Counted from the stretch's first letter, positions 9,667-19,441 are shown. The stretch is DNA of 64,000 nt from Metabacillus sediminilitoris (GCF_009720625.1 NZ_CP046266.1:2117501-2181500), one strand, 5' to 3'. The notes: generated by a model not told the origin, from the sequence alone. Numbers and translations are program-made.

Positions 9667-10090
9667 TTATAAATGAGCCATCGGCATTTTATCTTTTTGC
9701 CATTTGCCAGGATTGGTATCATCAGGGATCACCTGATCCATAATGTCACGATAGTGTTTTTCTTTTTTTATCATAAACTCTGCCATTAATTTAGCTTCCT
9801 CTAATTGAGCTAGAGCAGCCTCTTTTTGCTTCAGTATTATTTCATAACGTTCCTGAATGGTAGAATCACCTTTCAAACTTAGATCTACATATTTTTTAAT
9901 GTCTTCCACTGACATCCCACATCATATTATATTTTTTTGCACCTATAAGCCATTTTATTGAATCATCATCAAATAGACGATTATTATTTTTGTCACGTTT
10001 TAAATTTGGAACTAACCCTTTATCAGTATAAAAGCGAACAGTATGATCGGTTAACTCAAGTAGTTTGGCAACTTCTTTAACTGTATACAT
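9667..10090 (-). pseudogene. Frameshifted MerR family regulator
   Basis: The N-terminal half (10090 to about 9930) encodes a MerR helix-turn-helix, with YTVKEVAKLLELTDHTVRFY at the start. The C-terminal half in another frame (about 9920 to 9667) encodes the dimerising coiled coil, beginning CGMSVEDIKKYVDLSLKG. The expected junction GAKK...CGMSVED is interrupted by a frameshift around 9925-9940. Together they would make a regulator of about 135 residues like the intact MerR at 60694-61110. As it stands the reading frame is broken. Confidence 0.75.
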
Positions 10091-10157
10091 TGTTAGACCT
10101 CCTCGTAAAAATTTATTTAAAAGTTATTCGAAATCTCTTGATTTAGAAGGTGATCTA

Positions 10158-10315
10158 TTTATCCCATTCTTAACGGGCAGTAAGACTCCTGCATCAAGAT
10201 TCGAGAGAAACAAAGAAGGAAAGTGGGAGATAACTGCCCGTAAAGATCTGACGAAGGACAGGATGTTCAAAGATCATGCAAAACATAAGGACATGGCGTT
10301 TTATGCGTGATAAGT
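10158..10315 (+). repeat. Structured dispersed repeat, copy A (3' truncated)
   Basis: Starts TTTATCCCATTCTTAACGGG like the other copies and keeps the first long hairpin (ACGGGCAGT with ACTGCCCGT). It stops after GCGTGATAAGT and lacks the second hairpin and the terminal CTTTAT. It sits just upstream of the broken merR gene. Confidence 0.85.
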
Positions 10316-10693
10316 ATAGGGGGGGCTTTTTCTACGTACTTTGTTCTGAAGGAGATTTGTTATTGAAAGTACATAAAAAAAGCATTATAATTAAATTCTA
10401 AAAGTTCATGGATGTTAAGTAATGCCAAATTGCCTACTTCTATGTCTTTTTTATATGTTTAATGGTGAGATGGATAACAAGTAGGATAAACTGCTTAGAT
10501 ATTAGCCCGCCATAAAATAGTTTGTGTAAAGTCATGCACACACTATTTTATGGCGGGCTTTTAATTTTGTAAAAAGGGAGAGTTTACATTGTCTGAAATT
10601 GTGAGAGTGAAAGCCTTCCTACTATACACAATTTAATCAAGTCACTTACTTCGAAGAAAAAGACTTATCATAATTATAAGGGGGAAAAATCAA
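10316..10693. other. Intergenic region before TRIC gene
   Basis: Contains the strong hairpin at 10503-10563 and no supported gene. The transcript it terminates on the left is not evident. Confidence 0.4.
10503..10563 (+). terminator. Long hairpin terminator
   Basis: Arms of about 18 bp (AGCCCGCCATAAAATAGT and its complement) enclose a 20-base loop and are followed by TTTTAATTTT. Confidence 0.75.
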
Positions 10694-11335
10694 TTGACTT
10701 GGTCAGTTTTACACATAATCGGAATTATTGCTTATGCAGCTAGTGGGGCATTTGTTGCTATGCAGGCCAAATATTCTTTTATTGGAATCTTTGTCCTTGG
10801 ACTTACAACGTCTTATGGCGGGGCAGTGATTCGAAACTTAGTTCTCGATATCCCTATTTCTGACATATGGGATCGTCAATCCTTATTGATTGTACTTATA
10901 ACGCTAACGATCATCATATTTGTTGAGAGGAAATGGATTAATCATTGGAAACGATGGGGACATTTCTTTGACTCTATCGGTCTTGCTTCCTTTGCCATAC
11001 AAGGGGGACTATTAGCAAAAAGTCTGCAGCATGATCTAGGCATTATTGTCATTGCTTCTATGTTTACTGGTGTTGGAGGTGGAATGGTACGAGATTTGTT
11101 AGCAGGTAGAACCCCACTTGCTTTAAAGGAAGAAATCCATGCTGTACTTACAATTTTGTGTGCGATTTGCATTGGGTCTGGGTGGAACAGTCCTATTGAA
11201 TTGACGACCATAGTTGTGTTCGTTGTATTTATTCGTATGTTATCGATTCGTTATAAATGGAGATTAAAACTTCATAAATGGAAAAAACTAAAACTACCTT
11301 TCAATCGATCTGAAAAACATAATAACTCTGTATGA
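10694..11335 (+). CDS. TRIC-type cation channel family membrane protein (UPF0126)
   Basis: The protein is 213 residues with about seven hydrophobic segments and two UPF0126/TRIC repeats. The family motif GASGAF-like appears as YAASGAFVAMQAK near residue 13, and the second repeat has GVGGGMVRDLLAGRTP near residue 130. The start is TTG with GGGGGAAAAA upstream. Bacterial TRIC homologues act as potassium-permeable channels or glycine-linked transporters; physiological role here is unknown. Confidence 0.85.
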   Translation: MTWSVLHIIGIIAYAASGAFVAMQAKYSFIGIFVLGLTTSYGGAVIRNLVLDIPISDIWDRQSLLIVLITLTIIIFVERKWINHWKRWGHFFDSIGLASFAIQGGLLAKSLQHDLGIIVIASMFTGVGGGMVRDLLAGRTPLALKEEIHAVLTILCAICIGSGWNSPIELTTIVVFVVFIRMLSIRYKWRLKLHKWKKLKLPFNRSEKHNNSV

Positions 11336-11398
11336 ATGAAGGTTTCGGAAATTGCTAACGAATGATATAAAAAACATGATGATATAAGGAGAGCAAGA

Positions 11399-11770
11399 AT
11401 GACAAAGAATTTGGAACATAAATTTAGTATGCTGATCCGCGAAATAAGAAAGGAACACATTGGAAATGGACCAAGAGAAATTAATACTCGTATTGTAGGT
11501 CCATGGGTCATTTGTGAGATGAAAGGAAATTTAACGAATGTTGAAAAGTTTATGATTAAGTCAAAAGAGGGACAGATTATGGTTCATGAAGCAAGAACCG
11601 AATTAGTGAAAAATATCTATAAGGATCCTATCCCGGTGAATAAACTTGAGGAAATGATGGATGCAAAAGTTGTGAGTATTTTTACAGATATTGATATAGA
11701 AATTGATACGGCGATGACGGTTTTTGTTTTTGATAAACCTATCATGGTCAATAGTGAAAGTAAAAATTAA
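11399..11770 (+). CDS. DUF2294 domain-containing protein
   Basis: The 123-residue soluble protein matches the DUF2294 family, with the start EHKFSMLIREIRKEHIG and the central GPREINTRIVG block. Function is not established; some members are linked to bicarbonate or sodium-related genes. It follows the TRIC gene with a 63-base gap and a good ribosome binding site (AAGGAGAG), so co-transcription is possible. Confidence 0.8.
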   Translation: MTKNLEHKFSMLIREIRKEHIGNGPREINTRIVGPWVICEMKGNLTNVEKFMIKSKEGQIMVHEARTELVKNIYKDPIPVNKLEEMMDAKVVSIFTDIDIEIDTAMTVFVFDKPIMVNSESKN

Positions 11771-11865
11771 ATACATGAAACCAATCCTTGAGGATTGAAA
11801 TAAAAAGAGACCTCTTGGTATATTACGAGGTATCAGCAGCTGATCAGCCTAAGATCTCTTAATTA

Positions 11866-12293
11866 AAGTAACCAGAGTTATAACGCAGGAACATGTCAGG
11901 TTTGAAGGAGAAATACTGCATATCTATGTAAAGCAGTTTGAAGATGAAAAAATCTAACAAGCATTAAAACGATTTTATTACCAGCAGAGTAGGGCACAGT
12001 GGAGAAGAGTATCTCTTCCTATCACGTCACTTTAAAACAAATCCACGTTCAATACGGATTACGGACAGTAAAACAACATGGGAAATCTGTGATTCAAAGC
12101 AGCAATTAACATTTAATTGGAGGCTGGCAACGGCACCGCGTAAGGTCATTGACTATGTCGCCGTTCGCGAAATGTGTCACATGGTCCATCTAAATCACGA
12201 CCGCTTCTTCTGGCGCCTGGTTGGAAAAATCATGCCGGACTACAAGGAAAAAGAGAACTGGCTGTCTTTAACAATTTGGAATATGACTGTTTA
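11866..12293 (+). pseudogene. Decayed YgjP-like metallopeptidase
   Basis: In pieces of two frames the sequence matches the YgjP/DUF45 zinc metallopeptidases. An early part reads HVRFEGEILHIYVKQF, then after a stop and frameshift come HFKTNPRSIRITDSKTTW and TAPRKVIDYVAVREMCHMVH. The zinc motif HExxH is damaged: the first histidine-glutamate appears as REMCH. The C-terminus (WRLVGKIMPDYKEKE) is well preserved, so decay is recent. Confidence 0.7.
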
Positions 12294-12323
12294 GAGGCCA
12301 CCGATAACTGAATTTAGAAGTCC

Positions 12324-12357
12324 AACGTTTCTTACACAATGTAAGGAACGTTTTTTA
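12324..12357 (+). terminator. Terminator after the YgjP remnant
   Basis: Stem AACGTTTCTTACA with GTAAGGAACGTT around a four-base loop, followed by six T residues. Confidence 0.7.
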
Positions 12358-12430
12358 TTTATCAACAATATAAATCACAATTATTTATATTAAGTTTTTA
12401 ATAGATTAAAAACAGAGAAGGCTCAGACAA

Positions 12431-12539
12431 TATATCAGCGAAAATTTGGATATATCGGCGAAATTTTAGATATATCAGCGAAAATTTAGATATATCAGCG
12501 TTCGCCGAAATTTATAATATATAGGCGAACGCTGATATA
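12431..12539. repeat. 20-bp tandem repeats ending in a perfect hairpin
   Basis: About three and a half copies of a 20-bp unit (ATATATCAGCGAAAATTTAG with small changes) run from 12431 to 12500. The last unit flows into a perfect 16-bp inverted repeat, TATATCAGCGTTCGCC at 12491-12506 and its complement at 12524-12539. No coding function; this is an intergenic array between a decayed gene and the terminator of the oxidoreductase. Confidence 0.75.
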
Positions 12540-12687
12540 AAAGATTTCATTCAAAGCTAAAAAGGAAGAAAGAAACTCGTCTCCTGCTTTAATAATCTTC
12601 GGAGATTATCATAAATCACATGCTTAAAATCAAGCTGTTTTTGCATCTAGAGGGAATTAATCGGGAAGTATACAGATAACAGTAAAA

Positions 12688-12721
12688 GGAGAGCGTAACA
12701 CCTATACAGTGAGAGCTCTCC
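12688..12721 (-). terminator. Terminator of the old-yellow-enzyme gene
   Basis: A 7-bp stem (GGAGAGC/GCTCTCC) followed, on the - strand, by TTTT. It lies just downstream of the - strand gene ending at 12764. Confidence 0.6.
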
Positions 12722-12763
12722 GCATCAAAGACACTTTTTTAGATTGTAATAGATTGATTTACT

Positions 12764-14761
12764 CTACCATGTTTCCACTGCTGTTTTTTTGCCTTGGACA
12801 CCTATTTGTAAAGATGTCATGAATCCTTCAAATGTGGCTTCTTCTAATGTTCTTGGTGCTAAGCAATCACCTATTTGATAAACCTCAGAAGCTGAATGTT
12901 TAATTTTTTCGTAAAGTTCCACATTTGGGACACGTCCTTGTGATAAGACGATGGAATCCCAATTTTCTAGCGTTTCTTTCTCATATGAAAATAAGTTTCG
13001 AATAATGACTTGATTGTTTTTGATTTCACCTAAATCATAATGAGGAATCATCTTTATGTTTAGTTGATAAAGCTTCTTTAAATATTCATTTCGTACATAT
13101 TGATGAACTTCTTCTCCAATATAAAGTTTTGAAGAAATGAATGTCACATGGTGCCCTTTTTCTGCTAATTCAATGGCCGCTTCCATTCCAGGCCAATCAC
13201 CGCCAAAATCAAATACTAATACATGTTTTCCGATTGTTTTACTCCCCTGATTAAAAAGGTCATCGACTGTTATGACCCTTGGATCGTTAATTCCCGGGAT
13301 GTTTGGAATAAGCGGTCTTGAACCGATCGCACAGAATATTATGTCCGGGGAAATTTTTATAACATCTGATGGTTGAATGTTCCATCCGAGTTTGACCTTT
13401 ACATGACTAATGGATAACTTTCTTCTATAATTATCAAGCATTGTTTCGGCTAGTTCTTGTCTCATTGGTGCACGTTTTAATGTATGCAATAATCCACCGA
13501 TTTCTTCGGCCTTATCTGCTAAAATGACTTCATGTCCAAATTCATCTAACGTTAAGGCGGCTTTTAAACCAGCTGGACCTGCACCTATGACTAGCACTTT
13601 CTTTTTCTCTCTTGGACGTTCCTTAAGCACTTGCACCTGTCTTTCTTTTCCCGTTGATGGATTTTGCACACATCCGATTGCTAACCCTTTATGATAATGA
13701 CCGATACATGCTTGAAGGCAGCCGAGGCAGGCATCAATTAAATGGTGATTTCCCGATTCAGCTTTATTCGGCAGTTCTGGATCAACGATTAATGATCGAG
13801 TCATTCCCACTAAATCGGCTTTCCCGGTTGCTACAATTTGCTCTGCTTCCTGCGGGTCTACAATGCGGGATCCTACAAATACCGGTACCGCTCCAGCCAT
13901 TCGTATTTTGAACGCTTGTGGGGAAACATAGGCATGTTTCATCGGAGAAGGGGGGACAATATGCGTAGAACCTGCATATGTGCTAGAATCTCCAGCTGTG
14001 ACATTAACAAAATCCACCCTTACTTGATCCACTAAATATTCGACGATTTTAACCGCGTCTTTTACATCTGTACCATCCATTGTCATTTCATCTGCACTCA
14101 TTCGTATCCCAACTGTGAAATCCTCGCCAACCTCCTGCCATACCCGCTCCATTACTTCAACGATAAACCTCATTCGATTTTGAAAAGATCCCCCGTATTC
14201 ATCCGTACGATGATTTGTATGCTCCGACCAAAATTGGGCAGGCAGATATCCGTGTGAACAACAGATTTCAACTCCATCCAGTCCTCCAGCTTTTGCTAGT
14301 TTTGCTGAAATCGCAAAACCTTCGATGACCTCTTTAATCTCTTCCGTACTCATCGGTCTTGGCATCGTACCAAATCGTAAACTAGGAATGGCAGATGGTG
14401 CCCAAGCCGGACTGCGATAGTCACTAGAAACGACTTCTCTTCCTCCATGAAATAATTGTTGAAAAACTTTCGTGCCATATTGATGGACTTCATTCGTAAG
14501 GTCTAAATAGGCTGGGACAACATTTTGATCATATCCAGCAATTGTATGTGTCGTCAGCATACCTGATGGGTGAACCGCGGCGGCTTCTAATATAAGCAAT
14601 CCCGCTCCGCCTTTTGCCCTTTCAACGTGATAAGCTGTCATATCAGGAGTTGGAATACCATCAATGACATGATTTGTTTGGTGTGCAGTACTTAATATTC
14701 TATTTTTCAATTCAGTAAAGCCAATTGTGATTGGACTAAATAAATGCTTAAAGTGTGTCAT
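12764..14761 (-). CDS. Old-yellow-enzyme/2,4-dienoyl-CoA-reductase-like oxidoreductase
   Basis: The protein has 665 residues if started at 14761, where AGGGAG is 9 bases upstream; an ATG two codons earlier is too close to it. Residues 1-340 form an FMN-binding TIM barrel of the NADH:flavin oxidoreductase family. A cysteine cluster CLGCLQAC..C follows near residue 345-360 for a 4Fe-4S centre. The C-terminal half is an FAD/NAD(P) domain with VIGAGPAGLKAAL. This is the layout of FadH, trimethylamine dehydrogenase and N-methylproline demethylase. The sigma-54 promoter upstream and the divergent PAS activator suggest an inducible catabolic enzyme. Substrate is unresolved. Confidence 0.85.
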   Translation of the reverse strand: MTHFKHLFSPITIGFTELKNRILSTAHQTNHVIDGIPTPDMTAYHVERAKGGAGLLILEAAAVHPSGMLTTHTIAGYDQNVVPAYLDLTNEVHQYGTKVFQQLFHGGREVVSSDYRSPAWAPSAIPSLRFGTMPRPMSTEEIKEVIEGFAISAKLAKAGGLDGVEICCSHGYLPAQFWSEHTNHRTDEYGGSFQNRMRFIVEVMERVWQEVGEDFTVGIRMSADEMTMDGTDVKDAVKIVEYLVDQVRVDFVNVTAGDSSTYAGSTHIVPPSPMKHAYVSPQAFKIRMAGAVPVFVGSRIVDPQEAEQIVATGKADLVGMTRSLIVDPELPNKAESGNHHLIDACLGCLQACIGHYHKGLAIGCVQNPSTGKERQVQVLKERPREKKKVLVIGAGPAGLKAALTLDEFGHEVILADKAEEIGGLLHTLKRAPMRQELAETMLDNYRRKLSISHVKVKLGWNIQPSDVIKISPDIIFCAIGSRPLIPNIPGINDPRVITVDDLFNQGSKTIGKHVLVFDFGGDWPGMEAAIELAEKGHHVTFISSKLYIGEEVHQYVRNEYLKKLYQLNIKMIPHYDLGEIKNNQVIIRNLFSYEKETLENWDSIVLSQGRVPNVELYEKIKHSASEVYQIGDCLAPRTLEEATFEGFMTSLQIGVQGKKTAVETW

Positions 14762-14796
14762 GTACATTCACTCCCTAAAAAGGTTTATAGATTATT

Positions 14797-14814
14797 TAGC
14801 AAAAATCATGCCAA
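14797..14814 (-). promoter_or_regulatory. Sigma-54 promoter of the OYE gene
   Basis: On the - strand the sequence TTGGCATGATTTTTGCT matches the -24/-12 consensus TGGCACGN4TTGCA, with GG and GC separated by exactly ten bases. It lies about 35-50 bases before the start codon at 14761, and a sigma-54 activator gene is adjacent. Confidence 0.8.
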
Positions 14815-14918
14815 TCATTTTCAGACGTTACATTTTCAGCTGCAATTGAGTAATGTGATCTATTTTTTGAAAATTCATAATTGTTCGTTCTGATTTGTTG
14901 TACAATGAAGATAAAAAC

Positions 14919-14954
14919 GAACCTTTTTTGCATTTGGTGATGCATTAAAGGTTC
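14919..14954. promoter_or_regulatory. Candidate activator site (UAS) for the sigma-54 regulator
   Basis: An imperfect inverted repeat (GAACCTTTTTTGCAT and ATGCATTAAAGGTTC, 13 of 15 paired) sits about 105-140 bases upstream of the -24/-12 promoter, the usual distance for an enhancer site. It could alternatively be a hairpin in a leader RNA. Confidence 0.5.
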
Positions 14955-15060
14955 AAACTAATCAATCATTATGTCGGTATTGATTAGAAGCATGATCTAA
15001 GCAAGAAAATAAGCTCTTATTGATGCAAAATGTGTTCAATATTCTCTGAGGAGTGATGAC

Positions 15061-16515
15061 ATGATTGATGGAAATCAATATGAACAAAAAATCAATGCAC
15101 TTATGAATGTCAATGAATCTCTTAAAGAGCAATTAGAAGTTTCGCTCCGAAAAAATAAAGAACTTTCCCAAATACTAAATTCTTCATATGATGAAATTTT
15201 TGTTACAGATGCAGAGGGAAACGTATTATTTGTAAGTGAATCATGCAAACATTTCACAGGCTTGCCCCCAGAGGCATATATGAATAAAAACATTAGAGAG
15301 CTAGTGGAAAAAGGCATCATCGTGAACTCAGTCACATTAAAAACCATGAATACACAAACAGTCCAATCTGTTGAACAGAACTATCCAAACGGCAAAACTG
15401 TTCTAGCCACAGCTAAACCTGTTTTTGATGAAGAAGGAAGATTGTATCGAATTGTTTGTAATTCACGAGACATTTCGGAGCTCGTTGAAATGAAGAGAAA
15501 GTTAGTAGAAATCCATTCGATTCAGAAAGAAGATCCATACATCATCCAACTAACGATCGGTCAGAAAAAGTTTATCACTCAATCTCATAACATGATCTCG
15601 ACACTGCAACTAGCTGAAAAGGTTGCACCCTTGGATTCTTCGATTTTTATTCATGGAGAATCTGGTGTAGGAAAAGGAGTTTTAGCAAGGATTATTCATG
15701 AACATAGTCCGAGAAAGGACAAGACTTTTATTCAAGTGAACTGTGGTTCCATCCCCGGAACATTATTGGAATCAGAATTATTTGGTTATGAGGCTGGGGC
15801 ATTTACAGGTGCAAACAAACGTGGAAAAGCGGGTCTTGTTGAGATGGCTGAAGGAGGCACCTTGTTTTTAGATGAAATTGGAGAAATGCCATTAGACCTG
15901 CAAGTGAAAATTTTGCATTTAGTTCAAGACAAAACGTTTAAAAAAGTAGGAGGTACGTCCGAAAAGCAAATTAATATTCGGATTATTTCGGCTACGAATA
16001 AAAATTTGCTGGAAATGATCGCAGAAAAAACATTTCGCCAGGATCTATATTATCGTTTACATGTTGTCCCACTGCGTATCCCTCCATTAAGGGAGCGTAA
16101 ACAAGATATTTTAGTATTAACCGATTACTTTCTGAAACAATTTAATCAAAAGTATTCTCAGCATGTTGAATTAGATGAACATGCAAAGCTAATGATTCAA
16201 ATGCAGGAATGGCGAGGAAATGTAAGAGAATTAGAAAATTTCATTGAACAAATTGTCGTCACTGCTCAAAAACAGATTGTCAGTATTGAAGATTTGCCAT
16301 TTGCCATGGAGCATGGCATTCACAATGAAAGTCAAAAATCACTAGAGCTAATGCCATTAAAAACAGCTGTGGAAGAAACAGAAAAACAACTTCTCTCAAC
16401 TGCATTGAAAAAATATAAAACGACTAGAAAAATGGCCAAGGCACTTGGGGTGAATCAAACGACAATCATGAGAAAGCTTCATAAATATCAATTGAATCAA
16501 AATGGGACGAATTGA
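15061..16515 (+). CDS. Sigma-54-dependent activator, PAS-AAA-Fis type
   Basis: The 484-residue protein begins with a coiled coil and a PAS sensor domain (about residues 35-145). A sigma-54 AAA+ domain follows with Walker A GESGVGKG near residue 198 and the sigma-contacting loop GAFTGA near 245. A Fis-type helix-turn-helix ends the protein ([20 protein letters not shown]). GAGGAG lies before the ATG. It is divergent from the old-yellow-enzyme gene and upstream of the symporter operon; both have -24/-12 promoters, so it probably activates both in response to a small molecule. The stop codon abuts repeat copy B. Confidence 0.92.
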   Translation: MIDGNQYEQKINALMNVNESLKEQLEVSLRKNKELSQILNSSYDEIFVTDAEGNVLFVSESCKHFTGLPPEAYMNKNIRELVEKGIIVNSVTLKTMNTQTVQSVEQNYPNGKTVLATAKPVFDEEGRLYRIVCNSRDISELVEMKRKLVEIHSIQKEDPYIIQLTIGQKKFITQSHNMISTLQLAEKVAPLDSSIFIHGESGVGKGVLARIIHEHSPRKDKTFIQVNCGSIPGTLLESELFGYEAGAFTGANKRGKAGLVEMAEGGTLFLDEIGEMPLDLQVKILHLVQDKTFKKVGGTSEKQINIRIISATNKNLLEMIAEKTFRQDLYYRLHVVPLRIPPLRERKQDILVLTDYFLKQFNQKYSQHVELDEHAKLMIQMQEWRGNVRELENFIEQIVVTAQKQIVSIEDLPFAMEHGIHNESQKSLELMPLKTAVEETEKQLLSTALKKYKTTRKMAKALGVNQTTIMRKLHKYQLNQNGTN

Positions 16516-16727
16516 TCCCTTTCTTAACGGGCAGTAAGACGCCCACTTCAAGATTCGAGAGAAACAAAGAAGATAAGTGGGAGATAACTGCCCGTAAAGA
16601 TCCGACAAAGGACAGGATGTTCAAAGATCAGGCAAGACATAAGGACGTGGCGTTTTATGCGTGATAAGTTTCGCTAACCATCAGTGGAGGATGAAGAAAA
16701 CCCCCACTGATGGAAGTCTCACTTTAT
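16512..16727 (+). repeat. Structured dispersed repeat, copy B
   Basis: Full-length copy with first hairpin, conserved middle and second hairpin (ATCAGTGG..CCACTGAT, one mismatch in B). The left border reads TTGAT instead of TTTAT; the right end is CTTTAT. It begins at the stop codon of the sigma-54 activator gene. Confidence 0.9.
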
Positions 16728-16754
16728 TTTATAAGGAACAAAATTGTGCGGAAC

Positions 16755-16770
16755 CGGCATAGAACTTGCA
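16755..16770 (+). promoter_or_regulatory. Sigma-54 promoter of the symporter operon
   Basis: CGGCATAGAACTTGCA has the invariant GG and GC ten bases apart and TTGC at -12. It lies 40 bases upstream of the small ORF at 16810 and 28 bases after repeat copy B. Confidence 0.65.
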
Positions 16771-16809
16771 TGATATGTATTTGAAACAATTAAAAAAGGA
16801 GTGATAGAA

Positions 16810-16950
16810 ATGGGAGAATTGCTTTTTTGTTTCGGTTATGGCGGGTCGCTTATCATTCTTGGTATTGTCTCAAAAGTTTTTATTCGCAGAATGGAAAAGG
16901 ATGTTGTTTCCACTTATACCGAAATATCGAATGAAAAGGTGGAGATGTAA
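16810..16950 (+). CDS. Small membrane protein preceding the symporter
   Basis: A 46-residue ORF starts with ATG behind AAAGGAGTGAT and has one hydrophobic segment (residues about 3-23) followed by a charged tail. Its TAA directly abuts the TTG of the symporter gene. A DUF3311-type small protein precedes the second symporter at 36149, so this is probably the equivalent small partner, although too short to assign a family. Confidence 0.7.
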   Translation: MGELLFCFGYGGSLIILGIVSKVFIRRMEKDVVSTYTEISNEKVEM

Positions 16951-18555
16951 TTGATCTATACAATCGGTATTATTGTTTCCTTTATTATTTACATCCTTAT
17001 CGGTATTGTCCTTTCTAGAAGAGTGAAAGATTCAGAGGAATATTATGTTTCTGGTAGAAAAGGGTCAACCTTAATGGTGACGGGTACCCTTGTTGCTTCC
17101 TTTCTAAGTACCGTGTCTTTCATGGGTGAAGCAGGTTTTTCTTATGAAGGTTATCCCATTTTGTTACTAATACTCGTTATTTTTAATGTAACCGGATATG
17201 TGTTTGGCGTATTCTTTTTTGGACGATATTTGCGAAGAAGCAAATCATTAACCGTACCTGAATATTTTGGTAACCGCTTTCAATCAAATAAGGTTCGAAT
17301 GGCAGCTGCCATTACCACGATACTTGGAATATCTGCCTACCTAGTGGCTGTTACACAAGGAGGTGCTGTATTACTTGCCGAAATTTCCGGTGTTTCATAC
17401 CCAGTCGCTTTATTCATTATGTGGCTCGTATATGCTTCTTTTACTGTCCTTTCCGGGGCTAAAGGGGTAATGGTGAATGATACAATTATGTTTTTCATCT
17501 TTTCATTAGCTACTTATTTATCCTTTCCTTTTATCATAAGTAAAGCTGGGGGATTTCCTGACGCCATTGTGAAAGCAGCAACCAATCCCGAAAGGCCTGA
17601 TTTATTAAGCTGGCATGGAATTACCGGGCCGAAAGCCTATATGGGTGAACCTTGGGAAGCATTAATCTGGGCGATTGTCCTAGGTATCGTTTGGTCTGCG
17701 GTTATCGCGATTAGCCCATGGCAAAGCAGTCGCTACCTAATGGCTAAAAATGAACATGTAGCGATTCGTTCCGGTATTTGGTCAACAATTTCTGTCATTA
17801 CAATTTATCTATTTCTTCATATTAGCATTTCTACGATTACCACGGTCAACCCGAATATTAATCCTACAGAAAAAGTATTTATTTGGGCTGCGATGAATAT
17901 GGTACCACAATGGTTAGGAGTCATTATCGTGAGTGGGATTATGGCTGCGGCTCTATCATCTTGTGCAAGTTTCCTGCAATTAATTGGCAGCAGTGTGACA
18001 AGAGATATCATGGAACAATCAAGAAACAAAACCTATTCCGACGCACAATTACTTCGAACAAGCCGAGTTTCAATGATTGTCGCTAGTATTGTTATCCTTC
18101 TTATTGGTCTTTGGCAATCACCTTCTATCATGTGGATCGGATATTTTGCAGCAACACTATTTGCCGCATCATGGGGACCAGTAGCCATTGCAAGTGTCTT
18201 CTCAAAAAAAGCAACAAAAACGGGCGCACTATGGAGTATCATCATGGGATTTTTAGGAGTCATACTAGGAGAATCATTGAAAAAATTCGGAGTAGAGCTG
18301 CCGGTGTATTTTAATCCTGTCATTATCGGTGTCATCTTAAGCACACTTGCCCTCTATATTGGTTCCAAATTCGGTGAAATATCGGAGGAAGAACGAAACT
18401 TTCAAAATAACATTTTGCAACGCCCACTAGAAGAAAACGAAAGAGAAGAAATGGCGATTACAAAAAGATATCCTACGTACCTTATCGTTAGTGGCATTGT
18501 CATTATTATCATTACGTTTGTGTTCTATTATTGGCCGCTAACACTTGCAATGTAG
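16951..18555 (+). CDS. Sodium:solute symporter family protein
   Basis: The 534-residue protein has about thirteen hydrophobic segments and the SSS signature region (GIVWSAVIAISPWQSSRYLMA near residue 245). The start is TTG with GGTGGAG upstream and directly follows the 46-residue ORF. Members import substrates such as proline, pantothenate, or carboxylates with sodium. The shared sigma-54 control with the oxidoreductase suggests that it imports that enzyme's substrate; this is inference. Confidence 0.88.
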   Translation: MIYTIGIIVSFIIYILIGIVLSRRVKDSEEYYVSGRKGSTLMVTGTLVASFLSTVSFMGEAGFSYEGYPILLLILVIFNVTGYVFGVFFFGRYLRRSKSLTVPEYFGNRFQSNKVRMAAAITTILGISAYLVAVTQGGAVLLAEISGVSYPVALFIMWLVYASFTVLSGAKGVMVNDTIMFFIFSLATYLSFPFIISKAGGFPDAIVKAATNPERPDLLSWHGITGPKAYMGEPWEALIWAIVLGIVWSAVIAISPWQSSRYLMAKNEHVAIRSGIWSTISVITIYLFLHISISTITTVNPNINPTEKVFIWAAMNMVPQWLGVIIVSGIMAAALSSCASFLQLIGSSVTRDIMEQSRNKTYSDAQLLRTSRVSMIVASIVILLIGLWQSPSIMWIGYFAATLFAASWGPVAIASVFSKKATKTGALWSIIMGFLGVILGESLKKFGVELPVYFNPVIIGVILSTLALYIGSKFGEISEEERNFQNNILQRPLEENEREEMAITKRYPTYLIVSGIVIIIITFVFYYWPLTLAM

Positions 18556-18567
18556 GGAGGGAATCAT

Positions 18568-18617
18568 AAAAATGTTGACCTTAGGATTTTCATAGGTCAA
18601 CATTTTTTTGTATTCTC
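18568..18617 (+). terminator. Terminator after symporter gene
   Basis: Arms AAAAATGTTGACCT and AGGTCAACATTTTT around a short loop, followed by T residues. Nearly the same sequence recurs at 24605-24650. Confidence 0.8.
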
Positions 18618-18787
18618 TTAGACACTCTTTTTTTACGACTACACCTTATTTTTTAGAGGAGAAAGCCGGTGTACAGTAAGGTTATATAGAACCCAAATAT
18701 CTGTATACCAAAAACTAAAAAATATGTTACGTAGAAAAACCTCAAATTTATCTACAGTCTGAACGTTATTGTAATGAATATTTTTTA
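18618..18787. other. Short intergenic stretch, nothing recognised
   Basis: AT-rich, no open frame of note and no hairpin. Confidence 0.4.
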
Positions 18788-19001
18788 TTTATCCCATTCT
18801 TAACGGGCAGTAAAACTCCACTTCAAGATTCGAGAGAAACAAAGAAGATAAATGGGAGATAACTGCCCGTAAAGATCCGACGAAGGACAGGACGTCCAAG
18901 TCAGGCAAAAGCCACAGGACGTGGCGTTTTAAGCGTGATAAGTTTCGCTAACCATCAGTGGGGGATGAAGAAAACCCCCACTGATGGAAGTCTCACTTTA
19001 T
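18788..19001 (+). repeat. Structured dispersed repeat, copy C
   Basis: Full-length copy bordered by TTTAT on both sides. It has small deletions (ACTCCACTT for ACTCCCACTT) and the variant middle GACAGGACGTCCAAG. The second hairpin CCATCAGTGGGGG..CCCCCACTGATGG is perfect. Confidence 0.9.
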
Positions 19002-19407
19002 CAAAATACAATTCACACAAAAATATTATGTAGATAAAATTGTGTGCTTACCTGTCATGAATCAAGTAGGAATGAAAATGTGTTCGTAAACTTAAAAAAC
19101 ATTCACAACCGAGCGAGTAAAAATATTGTTTTAATCACTTTGACAATCTTTATGAATGATTGGGAGATTGCTAAGGTTTAAATATAAGGTTTAATTATTG
19201 CATTGCAGATGTGGATTTAAAACAAAGTTCAACCGTTTGTAATAAAGTTGCACCGTTTTGAAAAAAGTTCAACCGTTTATATGTGGATTTTTGATAATGT
19301 AGGATTTTCTCTTATTAAGCAAACGGGCCATATTGTTGAAGATTGGCAGTTCTTTTTACAAAGGAATCGAAGTTGAAATCATAAAACGTCTCCAGACTCT
19401 CAACCAA
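19002..19407. other. Intergenic region with short repeats
   Basis: No gene is supported. It holds the triple repeat at 19224-19279 and one member of a short dispersed motif (AACGGGCCATATTGTTGAAG at about 19323). Confidence 0.4.
19224..19279. repeat. Three tandem copies of AAAGTTCAACCGTTT
   Basis: The 15-bp word AAAGTTCAACCGTTT occurs three times (the second with TGCACC) at a spacing of about 20 bp. Function is unknown. Confidence 0.6.
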
Positions 19408-19441
19408 AAGAAAAAACACCAATTATCGGTGCTTTTTCTTT
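19408..19441 (-). terminator. Terminator of the SRPBCC gene
   Basis: Stem AAGAAAAAACACC with CGGTGCTTTTTCTT. On the - strand the hairpin ends in a T run, after the gene ending at 19471. Confidence 0.65.

Noticed and set aside
13654..14035. Open frames on the + strand inside the OYE gene
   Set aside because: Antisense to a well-conserved enzyme, with no ribosome binding site and unnatural composition.
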